NCBI GenBank assembly: GCA_022410635.1
Contig: JAJVDF010000460.1
Location: 1-64,000 of the forward strand
Length of the DNA stretch: 64,000 bases
Source: Tretioscincus oriximinensis
Taxonomy: Eukaryota > Chordata > Lepidosauria > Squamata > Gymnophthalmidae
Direction: 5' to 3'
The notes beneath the pieces are model-generated. The model had not been told where the DNA came from. It ran no database searches and saw nothing but the letters and a program-made list of their open reading frames with translations. How positions within the stretch are numbered: position 1 is the first letter of the stretch; each line of letters opens with the position of its first letter. Made by a program: the position numbers and the translations under genes. This document shows, piece after piece, positions 58,101-62,344 of the stretch.

Positions 58101-59078
58101 CTCAATGTCTTCCCTATATCAGATTCCATATAATTATTCTTCCTCTTGTTGTATCGACACCATATACCAATAAATTCTTCCTGCTATTCCCTTTTTAAAA
58201 TAATCCTCCTTATGATTATCTCTAATTCTGTATCTTCTTTGCCTATACACATCTCCTTACCCTTTCATTATCTATATAAGATTTGATGTTCAAACTCTAT
58301 AACAATCTTCTTGATCCAATCCATCTTTCTATTGTTCTATCCTGTGGAGTTTTGCCTTCTTTATATAATTGTTCAATTATTTTTATTTTCCTCTCCTTTA
58401 GCATTCCTAGCATCCTCGCCATTGCTTCCTCATGATCCTTTTTTATCACCATATTGAGGCCATCATTCCTTCTTCTATCATTAATTTAGGTTACTGCCAT
58501 GGTGTCCTTCAATGGTTCTTTCAATGAATTCCTGTATCACTTCTAAGAGTTTACCATTGCAGTTACCCAGGAGCTGACCATGATTGATAGTAGCAAACAA
58601 CTTTTTTTATTGAATACAATCCCTTCCATTTTCCTTCTAATTCTTTAAAAAGGGACTGTTTTCATATATAATTCTTAAAGAGGCATCATCAGAGAATTGT
58701 CTGAACAAGTAATTGGTGCACAACCTGTTTCTTTACAAGAATGAATTTATTTTTAATTCTCCTCAGAATTGTACATTTAAATGCACAAACTTACCTTGGC
58801 CACGGACAAATCTTCACCCAAACTAAGCTTCCTGAAGGAAACTTTGAATATACATATTTTAATCCATGTTTTTGCAGTTGAGATGCTTTGAGAAAATGTT
58901 CCTCTGAAATAGAACACTTATTAAACCATGGATCAGGATTCATATAACAATACCAAGGTGTGCTGGGGTTTACCAGTGTGGTATTGTCTTGTGGTAATAA
59001 TCTCCATTTTAAACAGTTGTTGTTCTCACATTGTACCCATACTTTGTTTAGATAGGCATCATATTTTGTAGACTCCAT
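15982..59078 (-). CDS. ZCWPW2: ZCWPW2 gene: seven coding exons, CW zinc finger plus PWWP histone reader
   Basis: Joining 58795-59078, 54407-54566, 41194-41305, 38445-38500, 31023-31089, 23865-23983 and 15982-16155 on the minus strand gives 972 nt, or 323 codons plus a stop. Every internal border has AG/GT ends and phases agree across all six introns. Domains in order are CW zinc finger (about residues 12-60), PWWP (about 83-148), a basic linker (about 149-225) and a conserved acidic/helical C-terminus (about 228-323). Family knowledge: CW domains bind methylated H3K4 and PWWP domains bind methylated H3K36; the paralogue ZCWPW1 reads the dual mark deposited by PRDM9 in meiosis. The protein should be nuclear and germline-biased, which is inference. 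Human ZCWPW2 is about 356 residues as I recall it, and the difference falls in the linker. Introns are 2.7-13.1 kb. The identity is strong; the exon 5 borders are the weakest part. Confidence 0.9.
16514..16720 (-). mobile_element. CR1 LINE 3' UTR fragment
   Basis: Antisense ATAAGAACATAAGAAGAGCC, CCCATCTAGTCCAGCATCCT, CACCTGGGCAGTCTAAACAG and CATTTCAGGATTCCTGCCTG in the same order as at 12.2 and 19.2 kb. The terminal unit is partly duplicated (ATAAGAACATAAATAAGAAC). Confidence 0.85.
18076..18246. repeat. Short foldback repeat, family FB1, copy 1
   Basis: About 170 bp with inverted arms: ATGGTCCTGTCTCC...CTTATTCTGGG at the left and CCCAAAATAAG...GGGGACAGGACCAAT at the right. The same arm sequence recurs at 23.2, 24.1, 52.8 and 60.4 kb. 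It behaves like a MITE, but I recognise no named family and no clear target duplication. Confidence 0.6.
19203..19732 (-). pseudogene. CR1 LINE 3' end, reverse-transcriptase remnant
   Basis: Antisense CR1: 3' end at 19206 (AAGAACATAAGAAGAACC), then the UTR blocks, then coding remnants near 19420-19720 (GTGAAAAAAATACTTTCTTT and CCCATGCATGATTTTGTAAA), equivalent to the copy at 12.2 kb. One N at 19271. Truncated and frame-broken. Confidence 0.85.
19870..21115 (+). pseudogene. L1 LINE ORF2 3' remnant
   Basis: Plus-strand fragments encode LHKWYRTPVV, then ATFWHSWWECEEVKGYWKMI, the conserved C-terminal zinc-knuckle-adjacent block of vertebrate L1 ORF2. An LTKNRWKALLTMDRNLAPKE-like repeat of this segment occurs at 20060 and 20840. 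It ends in an A-rich tail near 21090-21115. Several stops and frame changes; inactive and 5' truncated. Confidence 0.75.
22104..22526. repeat. Foldback repeat FB2, probable DNA transposon
   Basis: About 420 bp with inverted ends TAGGCCCTATGCACAT and ATGTGTGTACAGGGCCTTA. The interior is GC-rich relative to its surroundings and has no coding frame worth calling. No clear target duplication, so the superfamily is open. Confidence 0.45.
23176..23337. repeat. Short foldback repeat, family FB1, copy 2
   Basis: Inverted arms CTCTGTCCATACTGAGCTAT and ACCCAGAATAAGTGTGGACAGA's first part; the right half reads, in reverse, as the FB1 arm with ATTCTGGGTTATATTTTGGG. Same internal TAGTATAGACTATGG-like core as the 52.8 kb copy. 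Confidence 0.55.
23865..23983 (-). CDS. ZCWPW2: ZCWPW2 coding exon 6: conserved helix segment
   Basis: 119 nt: two bases finish a split codon, then 39 codons end in phase 0. The acceptor is TTTTTATTAG and the donor GTATAA. The peptide (about residues 228-266) starts FSETEIILKDLDQILK, matching the CETEVLLKELEQ-type stretch recalled from mammalian ZCWPW2, and ends in an acidic NGEDNMRNK. This frame is open throughout and other frames are not. It joins exon 7 in phase. Confidence 0.85.
24106..24375. repeat. FB1 foldback copy 3, split by a MITE
   Basis: The left arm (GGGCTTTATTCTGAATTATATC...) at 24130 and the right arm (TCCAGAATAAGGCTCAATCC) at 24343 are FB1 arms, separated by a Tc1-like MITE at 24256-24338. 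The MITE is therefore the younger insertion. Confidence 0.5.
24256..24338. mobile_element. Tc1/mariner-like palindromic MITE, copy 1
   Basis: Near-perfect palindrome: ATACCGCTCAAAACAATTAA / TTAATTGTTTTGAGCAGTAT with AGGGAACACT inside the arms, bounded by TA dinucleotides. About 83 bp, with no coding capacity. A second copy is at 28.4 kb. Confidence 0.82.
24430..24505 (-). mobile_element. tRNA-derived SINE fragment (family B, antisense)
   Basis: CTTCCTCCACAACAGACACC and TGTGAAGTAGGTGGGACTGA match the central part of the family B SINEs at 35.1, 42.7 and 63.6 kb. Head and tail are missing. Confidence 0.7.
25127..25252. repeat. Short inverted-repeat element
   Basis: CTGTATTTGCACTAC...AACATGGAGTGGA on the left pairs with TCCACTCCATGTT...GTACAAATGGCAG on the right. 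About 125 bp foldback with no family name. Possibly a MITE. Confidence 0.45.
25400..26310. repeat. Large foldback element FB4
   Basis: A long imperfect stem: 25454-25605 pairs with 25688-25845 (for example GCCAGCAGACCCTACATGGA against TGCAGGGTCTGCTGGC, and TTTTTAGCCAGAGAGGGAGG against CCTCCCTGGCTAAAAATA). The right-hand portion, 25990-26240, resembles 35990-36240, so both belong to one family. GC-rich relative to its flanks. Mirror-image open frames on both strands come from the palindrome. Confidence 0.6.
27237..27525 (+). mobile_element. tRNA-derived SINE, full-length family A copy
   Basis: The best family A copy: tRNA-like head (TGGCTCAGTCGCTTAGGAAA, then a B-box-like GGGTTTCGAAGCC), body (CCACTAGCCTGTAGCTCTAG, AACCACCACAGCCTGGTG), and 3' end (CTGCTTTGAGTCCCTTTG, GGTGTAAGAACCCAG) with a CTTCTTCT tail. 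Confidence 0.82.
28364..28447. mobile_element. Tc1/mariner-like palindromic MITE, copy 2
   Basis: ATACTGCTCAAAACAATTAA with inverted partner TATTTGTTTTCAGCAGTAT, internal GGGAACACTT / AAGTGTTCCC, TA at both ends. Same element as 24.26 kb with a few substitutions. Confidence 0.82.
29881..30545 (-). mobile_element. CR1 LINE 3' fragment, longer copy
   Basis: Antisense CR1: GTCCAACCTCCTGCTCAAAG near the 3' end, then GCCTCCTGTGGCAACCTATT, then CAATGTCCTTTTTAAATTGG, GTTGCCCAGAACTGAATACA and GTGTGGTCTGACCAATGTAC. These are decayed remains of the ORF2 C-terminus and its upstream part. It belongs to a different CR1 subfamily from the 12.2 kb copies. Confidence 0.82.
31023..31089 (-). CDS. ZCWPW2: ZCWPW2 coding exon 5 (borders tentative)
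   Basis: The proposed exon is 67 nt (22 codons plus one base), from acceptor ...GAGGAAG to donor GTATAC. It encodes DFTEISSNTFLNV and TTEKNGIRK. It supplies the phase needed to join exon 4 (phase 0) to exon 6 (two-base start), and the distance to the following ETE motif matches the mammalian protein to within a residue as I recall it. A perfect branch-point consensus, TACTAAC, lies at 31112-31118 (minus strand), about 20 bases upstream of the acceptor. The open frame continues upstream, so acceptors at 31101 (in phase) or 31118 (out of phase) are possible alternatives. Sequence similarity is weak, so the exon could be misplaced. Confidence 0.5.
32150..32345. repeat. Imperfect tandem repeat, period about 80 bases
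   Basis: GGGCGATGTACATCACCCC (about 32160), GGGTGATGTGCATCACCCC (about 32241) and a decayed third start (AAAAGGACATCATC, about 32322). Each is followed by a CACTGG/GTGCCTTCCCCAG block. Two-and-a-half diverged units with GC-rich composition. Confidence 0.6.
33690..34870 (-). mobile_element. Old CR1/L3-like LINE remnant
   Basis: Long diverged antisense segment resembling old L3/CR1 repeats: TTGAGGTCATCAGAAGACTT, TAGATCACTTATAAAGGTGT, TTTAGCTAGTTTTCTTATCT, GATGATATCTACTGGGTTGC and TTTCAGATCTTGCCACCACT in an order typical of that family. No usable frame. Ends approximate. Confidence 0.55.
35040..35335 (-). mobile_element. tRNA-derived SINE, full-length family B copy
   Basis: Read on the minus strand: tRNA-like head with TGGTATAGCGGTTAGAGTGT (A box region) and CAGTTCGATTCTCC (B box), body GTCACAGTTCTTTGAACTCT, then GCAACAAAAGCTATGTGCGC, 3' part GAGACCTTCGAGTATAGGGC, and a (TAAA)n tail at 35050-35085. 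Squamate-type SINE. The head is not a functional tRNA gene. Confidence 0.88.
35340..36260. repeat. Large foldback element FB5, related to FB4
   Basis: Contains stacked inverted segments, such as GAACCACTGG / CCAGTGGTTC (35396-35507) and GAGGAGCTTCAGGCTGAC / GTCAGCCCGAAGCTCCTCC (about 35610-35800). Its right part, 35990-36240, matches FB4 (AGGAACTAGCAGAAAATATT, CAGCCCAGGAATGCCCCC, AGCAGAAACTAGTG). Long frames on both strands here reflect the symmetry and lack any domain. Confidence 0.55.
36733..36940. mobile_element. Palindromic hAT-type MITE, TAGGCTGACC family, copy 2
   Basis: 208 bp. Ends TAGGATGATCAGATGACC and GGTCATCTGGACAGCCT, foldback core CTCCCATTTTTTGCTGAGG / CCTCAGCAAAAACTGGGAG, and 8-base duplication ATCTTTAT (36725-36732, 36941-36948). 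Confidence 0.88.
37985..38412. repeat. Possible inverted-ended repeat next to exon 4
   Basis: CpG-richer than its surroundings, with weakly inverted ends (GATGCACACCACGACT / ATCGTGTGCACATA). No target duplication and no second copy in the window. Its right end lies about 30 bases from ZCWPW2 exon 4. Confidence 0.25.
38445..38500 (-). CDS. ZCWPW2: ZCWPW2 coding exon 4: short basic linker exon
   Basis: 56 nt between a strong acceptor (pyrimidine tract ending TATTTTTAG) and a strong donor (GTAAGT). Two bases finish a glycine codon from exon 3, then 18 codons follow and end in phase 0. The peptide (residues 187-204) begins TSKNKSKIKTN and is highly basic, resembling the start of the lysine/arginine-rich linker I recall in mammalian ZCWPW2 (TSKNN...). 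Only this frame is open between the two splice sites. Phase fits exon 3 directly, although mammals carry about 20 more residues before this point. Confidence 0.72.
39426..39535 (-). mobile_element. Diverged CR1 3' fragment
   Basis: AATCCTGCTGAATTGTATCA, then TATCTAGTCCTGGATTTTGT, CACAGTGGCTCACCAATTGC and TCAAACAGGAGAAAAT parallel the 50.2-50.6 kb CR1 copy with many substitutions. Confidence 0.6.
39605..39988. mobile_element. hAT-type MITE, TAGGCTGACC family, longer copy 3
   Basis: About 385 bp. Starts TAGGCTGACCAGATGACCCC; the right end is decayed (CTGGTCAGTATA). Duplication ACTTTAAT at 39597-39604 and 39990-39997. Its interior differs from the short palindromic copies (TTCTTGCCCACTTTG, GATTTGCATGAATATTC) and could represent the parent or an alternative internal deletion. 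Confidence 0.75.
40110..40580 (-). mobile_element. CR1 fragment interrupted by a hAT element
   Basis: Antisense CR1 blocks (CATGAATTTGTCTTATTCTT, AAGCTCTCCAGGCTGATAGC, AATTCCATAGAC) before the insertion. They continue after it (CATAGACTGATTACTATCTG, AAATATACTTCTTTGTCC). The insertion is 40293-40529. Confidence 0.7.
40293..40529. mobile_element. Charlie-type hAT non-autonomous element
   Basis: 237 bp. Ends CAGGGGTCAGCAAACTGTGG and GAGGATCCCTG fit hAT-Charlie terminal inverted repeats (CAGGGGTC). The body begins CCCACGGGCCACATGCGGCC. It has a perfect 8-base duplication CCATAGAC (40285-40292, 40530-40537). No transposase. Confidence 0.9.
41194..41305 (-). CDS. ZCWPW2: ZCWPW2 coding exon 3: post-PWWP helical segment
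   Basis: 112 nt, entering in phase 0 after acceptor TTTCCTATAG and leaving one base before donor GTACAA. It encodes residues 149-185: a lysine-rich start followed by AWYTSALEEAKKLQS, then LQQNLELCYLSK. As I recall the mammalian protein, the PWWP domain is followed there by a lysine-rich WYKSALQEA-type helix and a cysteine-containing EMCCLSK-like motif, so this is the matching piece. An overlapping longer open frame in another phase lacks this similarity and is a shadow. The donor is weaker than the others (GTACAA). Confidence 0.85.
41472..42075 (+). mobile_element. Non-autonomous hAT transposon, TAGGGTTGCC family, longest copy
   Basis: 604 bp. Starts TAGGGTTGCCATACGTCCCG and ends CAAAATATGGCAACCCTA, with perfect 8-base duplication GCTTCACA (41464-41471, 42076-42083). 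Within it are a long hairpin at 41554-41612, a duplicated ACTCGCC/GGCGAGT block, and an alternating purine-pyrimidine stretch at 41965-42025. Overlapping frames of up to 160 codons on both strands are products of the symmetry, not a transposase. Confidence 0.93.
42605..42870 (-). mobile_element. tRNA-derived SINE, family B copy 2
   Basis: On the minus strand: head with GTGGTTAGAGTGTTGGACTC and GGTTCGATTCCCC (intact B box), body CAAAGCTATGTGCGCCACCC-type sequence, 3' end and TAAAT-rich tail near 42620. Close to the 35.1 kb copy. Confidence 0.88.
43851..44138. mobile_element. hAT-type non-autonomous element with GC-rich core
   Basis: 288 bp. Ends CAGTGCTTTTTTTCCAG and ACAAAAAAAGCCCTG, sub-terminal AAGGTGCCGG repeats in both orientations, and perfect 8-base duplication AGTGTATT (43843-43850, 44139-44146). 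The core is almost pure C/G with several unresolved Ns (43993-44052). Confidence 0.9.
44700..44996 (-). mobile_element. tRNA-derived SINE, family A copy, with long purine tail
   Basis: Starts with about 70 bases of GAA/GGA repeat (44700-44770), then TTCTTATACCCCGCTTTTCT, GGGACTCAAAGCGGCTTACA, CCACCAGGCTGTGGTGGTTC, TTGGCTAGAGCTACAGGCTA. The purine run is the expanded SINE tail read from the other strand. Confidence 0.85.
46201..46495 (-). mobile_element. Solo LTR of an endogenous retrovirus (LTR-B)
   Basis: 295 bp beginning TGTTAGTGTATT and ending ATATTCTAACA on the minus strand, so TG...CA termini with 6-base inverted ends. The 5-base target duplication TCATA is at 46196-46200 and 46496-46500. 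A TATA-like CTATATAG lies near 46354-46361 and an AATAAA at 46263-46268, both on the minus strand in the right order. No internal viral sequence remains: a recombined remnant. Confidence 0.85.
47002..47498 (+). mobile_element. Non-autonomous hAT transposon, TAGGGTTGCC family, copy 3
   Basis: 497 bp. Start TAGGGTTGCCATACGTCCCG, end AAAATATGGCAGCTCTA, perfect duplication TCACCGAC (46994-47001, 47499-47506). Same internal hairpin (TACATTCCCCGATGCTGCAT) and a CA/TG-rich segment. No transposase. Confidence 0.92.
48993..49267 (+). mobile_element. Solo LTR of an endogenous retrovirus (LTR-A)
   Basis: 275 bp, TGTCATGAG...ACCATCACA, flanked by the 5-base duplication ACTTC (48988-48992, 49268-49272). 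It has a CCAAT-type ATTGG at 49142, TATAAATA at 49158-49165 and AATAAA at 49229-49234, the usual U3-R order. No gag, pol or env sequence is adjacent, so it is a solo remnant of a different family from LTR-B. Confidence 0.82.
49391..49586. mobile_element. Palindromic hAT-type MITE, TAGGCTGACC family, copy 4
   Basis: 196 bp. Ends TAGGCTGACCAGATGATTCC and GGGGTCATCTGCTCAGCCTA, with the same foldback (TTTTTTCCTGAGG / CCTCAGAAAAAACTGGGAGG). No target duplication is visible (TTCTATTG against GTTTAGGA), unlike the other copies. One N at 49480. Confidence 0.82.
50252..50510 (+). mobile_element. Non-autonomous hAT transposon, TAGGGTTGCC family, copy 4 (gapped)
   Basis: Starts TAGGGTTGCCATACGTCCCG and ends TAATATAGCAACCCTA, duplication GCCACAGC (50244-50251, 50511-50518). 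The centre is a 95-base run of N (50360-50454). It lacks the ATAGTCCCC block seen in other copies, so it is a divergent subfamily. Confidence 0.9.
50360..50454. other. Assembly gap (95 N)
   Basis: Unresolved bases inside the hAT copy, at the place where sister copies have hairpins and CA/TG repeats. True length may differ. Confidence 0.98.
51380..51492 (+). mobile_element. CR1 LINE 3' terminal fragment (sense)
   Basis: TGTTCAGACTGCCCAGGTAC, CTGTGTGAGACAGAATGCTG, GACTTGATGGGCTGTGGCCT and AGTATGGCTCTTCTTAAGTT, the CR1 3' terminus in plus orientation. Confidence 0.88.
51640..52410 (+). pseudogene. Possible old LINE coding remnant
   Basis: Lysine- and glutamate-rich broken frames (for example FEEIRLYIDKQTFEVEMAKL and CVTPKPTFSFDNRK) with many stops, in the style of a decayed L1 ORF. 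No diagnostic motif, so the call is tentative. Confidence 0.3.
52548..52740 (-). mobile_element. tRNA-derived SINE, family B-related, diverged
   Basis: GAAGGAGGATGAGAAGGAGG tail, CCCTGGTTTTCTCAACCCAG, CAACTTGTGAAGTAGGTGG, CCAGCTGGCTTTGG and TGCAAAATTGAACTGGGAGA: a SINE read antisense with a decayed B box. Confidence 0.7.
52759..52862. repeat. FB1 foldback, half copy
   Basis: CTTTATTCTGGGTTATAGTG, GACAGAGCTTGGCCATCCAT and TGTATAGACTATGACAGATT match the FB1 arm and core. The second arm is missing. Confidence 0.5.
54258..54372 (-). mobile_element. tRNA-derived SINE 3' fragment beside exon 2
   Basis: AGTAGTAGTAGAAGAAGAAG tail, TTTTTATACCCACTCTTTTC, GAGTGGCTTATGGGG and TTTTCACCCGAAGGCTTACA, the 3' half of family A in antisense, ending about 30 bases downstream of the exon 2 donor. 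Confidence 0.75.
54407..54566 (-). CDS. ZCWPW2: ZCWPW2 coding exon 2: PWWP domain core
   Basis: 160 nt: one base completes the split serine codon, then 53 codons follow, ending in phase 0. The acceptor is TTGTTTTAAG and the donor is GTAAGA. The translation (residues 95-148) starts SWPGILCPD and continues through YVAYDVNGDTESYHVEFLG and TRMWIAVKNI. This is the beta-barrel of a PWWP domain with its conserved V-x-F-x-G strand and the tryptophan after it. Together with the end of exon 1 it makes a full-length PWWP domain. A SINE fragment ends about 30 bases beyond the donor, inside the intron. Confidence 0.92.
55045..55138 (-). mobile_element. CR1 LINE 3' terminal fragment
   Basis: AACATATGAACATAAAAGGA, GTTCATCTAATCCAGCATTC and CACACAGTGGCCCACCAATT in antisense. 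Short 5'-truncated copy. Confidence 0.8.
56650..58640 (-). pseudogene. L1 LINE ORF2 C-terminal remnant (antisense), split by a MITE
   Basis: Minus-strand translation gives KYLVAQMTMAALAVIILGWK then DSNKWTLGNWHHYLAD near 57440-57560, the C-terminal helix block of L1 ORF2, with KDHEEAMARMLGMLKERK upstream near 58370-58450. Stops and frameshifts interrupt it, and the Tigger-like element at 57671-57930 is inserted inside. Ends approximate. Confidence 0.65.
57671..57930. mobile_element. Tigger/mariner-like foldback MITE
   Basis: 260 bp, ends CAGTGGTACCTCGGTTCTCG and CGAGAACCGAGGTACCACTG, an exact 20-base inverted pair, flanked by TA on both sides as in Tc1/mariner-pogo elements. The interior has two GGCCCGGCGCGCCTTGCTT units. 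Frames on both strands come from the palindrome. No transposase. Confidence 0.9.
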
Positions 59079-59133
59079 AGTAACGGGTTTACCTCACTCT
59101 TACAAGCCAGAAATCCTGGAATATGTATTTCCC
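58795..59133 (-). CDS. ZCWPW2: ZCWPW2 coding exon 1: start codon and CW zinc finger
   Basis: The exon runs from an acceptor at 59134-59135 (pyrimidine-rich TTTTTATTTTTAG) to a donor GTAAGT just below 58795. Coding starts at the ATG at 59078; an in-frame TGA lies 15 bases upstream, so 59079-59133 is 5' UTR. It encodes residues 1-94 plus two bases. The CW finger shows zinc ligands C17, C22, C44 and C55 and the aromatic cage residues W14 and W25, in the arrangement WVQC-x4-C-x2-W...PWYC-x10-C. Residues 83-94 begin the PWWP domain (GSLVWVK), whose WP-S-WP motif is completed by the next exon. G follows the ATG at +4. No frameshift is visible. Confidence 0.93.
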
Positions 59134-59174
59134 CTAAAAATAAAAATAAAATAATCAAACTAGTCTGCATCAAA

Positions 59175-60320
59175 TAAATAAAATATGGGAAAAAACAATT
59201 GCAAGCCACTTATCAACAAATACTAGTAAACTAGAATTAATGAGCAAAATAAACACATTAAATGATGACAACTTAAATAGAACTTTAAATAAATTTTTAA
59301 AATTAGGAATATATTTTTAGAAGCTTTATATGACACTGTAAACTCTCCATTGTCACAACAACAGATATCAAACCAGATTGGGCCTACATACTGGTTACAG
59401 TCAACAGCGATAGTTAGATATATCAACGACCTACAAAGAATACAAGCAATAAGAAGACAAGATAATCAAATAGAAGAAATAATAAGAATGATTATAAATG
59501 ACCAAAATACCTTCATTAATTTATAATTTTCTAAACAATAAAAACAATGAGATAAACAGTGAAATTGTGAACAGATGGAATCATTACCTAAATATAAGGC
59601 CTTCTGAAATAAAGAGAGCCATTATGAGCATTAAAACTGAGAAAANGTACAATTTAAAAGAAGCTAGAAGGAAAATCATGCACAGATGGCATAAGACCCC
59701 TATCCAACTAGCCCACATTTCACCACATATTTCAAACAAATGCTGGTTTGAATGTCAAACTAAAGCCGATTACTATCATGTATATTGGCATTGCCAAGAA
59801 GCTCAAAATTATTGCCTGAAAATTCAGAAGGAAATTAACAAAATATATAATAAAAACCTGATTTTAACAGAAAAAACGGTGTTTTTCCTACTAGACCTAG
59901 ACCAAACAGGAAGTGACCAAGTTAAAAATATTATTGAAAATATGTTAAGCTGTGCTCAGATAACATTTTTGAATGGATGGAAAAATATTTCCAAGCAAAT
60001 GGTTAATGAATGGAGAGAATATTTAATTTAAAAAATGGCGGTGGAAACTAGAAATTGTAGAATCAACAATTGCGACAATATACAGAAAGTGATGCAAATT
60101 AAACAAAATTAGGAATCAGTTAAAAAGTATCTATTGATGTCTATACCGAATCAAGCTACAAGACTTAAAATTAATATTGTTTTTACATTGTAAAATTGTA
60201 TCCAAATTATGTTCTTTCTTCCTGTTGCTCTGACGGAATATTTCTTGTAATTGTTTGGGGGGAAGGGGTCTGGGGAGAGAAATATGGAAAACACTATAAA
60301 TAAATAATAACGATAAAAAA
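59175..60320 (+). pseudogene. 5'-truncated L1 insertion with open ORF2 C-terminal fragment
   Basis: 1.15 kb flanked by a perfect 14-base target duplication TAGTCTGCATCAAA (59161-59174 and 60321-60334), with an A-rich 3' end: classical target-primed insertion. 59498-60031 stays open for 177 codons (one N) and includes KIMHRWHKTPIQLAHISPH, then CWFECQTKADYYHVYWHCQE, the conserved C-terminal cysteine block of L1 ORF2. The catalytic reverse transcriptase is absent, so it is dead. It lies antisense in the ZCWPW2 upstream intron. Confidence 0.9.
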
Positions 60321-60430
60321 TAGTCTGCATCAAAAGAAATTAAACTTGCCTCTCAGCTCTATTGATGACAAAGTTCTAGCTAAGTTTTACAAAAGAAAAC
60401 TTTCTGTTTGTGGGGAAATATGGAATTAGA

Positions 60431-60558
60431 ACATCCCATTCCATGGTGAGCCTTATTCTACCGGTGCAGACTATGGATTGAAATATGGGCTGTGGGCTCT
60501 GTACTAACGGATGGATTGTAGGGCCCTTATATCCCAGAATAAGTGTGTGTGGAAAGGC
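60431..60558. repeat. FB1 foldback copy, 60.4 kb
   Basis: GGTGAGCCTTATTCT at the left and AGAATAAGTGTGTGTGG at the right are the FB1 arms; the core is diverged. Confidence 0.45.
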
Positions 60559-61067
60559 CTTTTATTTGCTGCAAAAAAATGGACATTTCTTCTTGCTCTT
60601 ATTAAGTATAACTAATTTGAATAGTCAACTCCTGATAACCATATGGACAAATATTTACACGTGTGACTTTCCTGAGACAAAACTGCTATTCTAAAAATGT
60701 ATTTCCTAACCAAATTTTGAAAGAAAATATGAGTATAGAGAAAACATTAATAGGAAAAGTCATAGCCACTAGAACACGTTTGCTAACAGTTCATTAACAT
60801 TCCATTCCATGTGTCTGTAGTAGGGATAGAACAAACCAGTTCAGCATGAATCTTGTTCACTACAAACCTCATGTACGTGTATTGAATGCTTTTGGACGTG
60901 ATGTTCAGAGAGTCAGTTTGATTGGGAGCTAATGCAATTAATTATTTTTTGGGTTTATTCCCTTTTCCTTTTCTGTAATGACTAAAGTTACCAGATAAAA
61001 GCAGGACAGCTCATTGTAAAAAAAGTAGTTTCAGTGGGTGTACCTTTAAAGGTATAGCTCTGCTTCC

Positions 61068-61312
61068 TGGATAACAGCTTGGATAGTTTCAAGACTGGAC
61101 TAGACAGGTTTATGGACACCAAGGGTATAAATGGATACTAGGCAGGACTCCTGAAATACCATTTGCAGGGAGTCATGAACAGGAGCATATTTTGCTTTCC
61201 TCTGTTCAGACTGCCCAGGTGCATCTGGTGGGCCTCTGTGTGAGACAGAAAGCTGGACTTGATAGGCTGTGGCCTGATCCAGTATGGCTCTTCTTATGTT
61301 CTTATGTTCCTG
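61068..61312 (+). mobile_element. CR1 LINE 3' fragment (sense)
   Basis: GATAGTTTCAAGACTGGACT, AGGTTTATGGACACCAAGGG, CATTTGCAGGGAGTCATGAA and CTGCCCAGGTGCATCTGGTG, ending CTTCTTATGTTCTTATGTTC. Encodes the tail LDSFKTGLDRFMDTKGIN of CR1 ORF2 before a stop. Confidence 0.9.
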
Positions 61313-62344
61313 CTCTTATCTGGTAGCCATAACCATGACTTCCCCTCTCCATTGCATTCCTGGCCACCACATCATATACATAGGTTGTTTTCTCCTCCTA
61401 TTCCAGAATCTAACTTTCCCAAGAAAACCCTGCTGCCATCTACGTGGTTCTTTCAATTTGTTTTAGATTTCCAGAGGCCTAGTAGCATATTGGCTGCTAG
61501 GATGACCACAGTCCTTCACTGTGGAAGGGCTGAAAGGTCAGTAAGGCACAAATGGCCTTTTCAAGAAAGTTGCATGGCCTGACAGGATAAGAATGTGCAG
61601 CAGTGGTGCAAAAAGGGGTAATGAGAATCTCATAGATATCATGTCTGTAAACTGCAGACACAATAGGAGAAGATGAGATGTGATCAGAGAGATTGCAGAT
61701 GCTGCTAGAGAACAGAATAGGTAGAACAAGCAAGAGGTGATATGGTGGAAATGAAGTGTGTTCTTGCAAAGAGGTTTTAGAAACCAAACTGGATGTTTTT
61801 ATTTCAATATATAATAACTTATATATTATATTATATATAATAATAATTTCTAAACACACAATGGGTATAGGTTTACTTATTCAGATAAGTATTAGCATGT
61901 TCAGAATTTTATTTTAAACTTTCTTCATTCCTAAGAAATGAGTTTAATCCCTTTTTTTCTAGTTTAATTCAGAAAAATAAAATGATTAAGAGAAACTGGG
62001 ACTTTTATAAGCAAGTTATAGAGAAGAAACATAAGCAGAGCATGTTGCTCAGACAGACTGGGTAAACCGGCTAGTATAATGAAAAAACTGAAGATCAGAG
62101 CCCTGGGATTCAGTAAAGCAAGACTTAAAAATATGGGGAAGTGCTGAAATCTCTTATATATATATGACATTTCACTTGGCCTGTCATTATTGAGCTCATT
62201 CTTCAGAAATGAAAGTTTAAAAGTAAATGTGTCACCATCTCTGTGTGCATTCAGAAAATGCTTAAAGAAATACTTCTTTTAAGCTGGCCTTTGGCTGAAT
62301 AAAACTGCTCTCTCTTTCCTACTTTCAGATATTGTTTTAATTTG

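Larger units (their letters stand above)
54567..58794. other. ZCWPW2: ZCWPW2 intron 1 (between coding exons 1 and 2)
   Basis: 4.2 kb with a GTAAGT donor. Contains a CR1 piece, an L1 remnant and a Tigger-like MITE. 55540-55920 has an AATAAA-bearing, LTR-like look, but no termini or duplication could be found. Confidence 0.8.
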
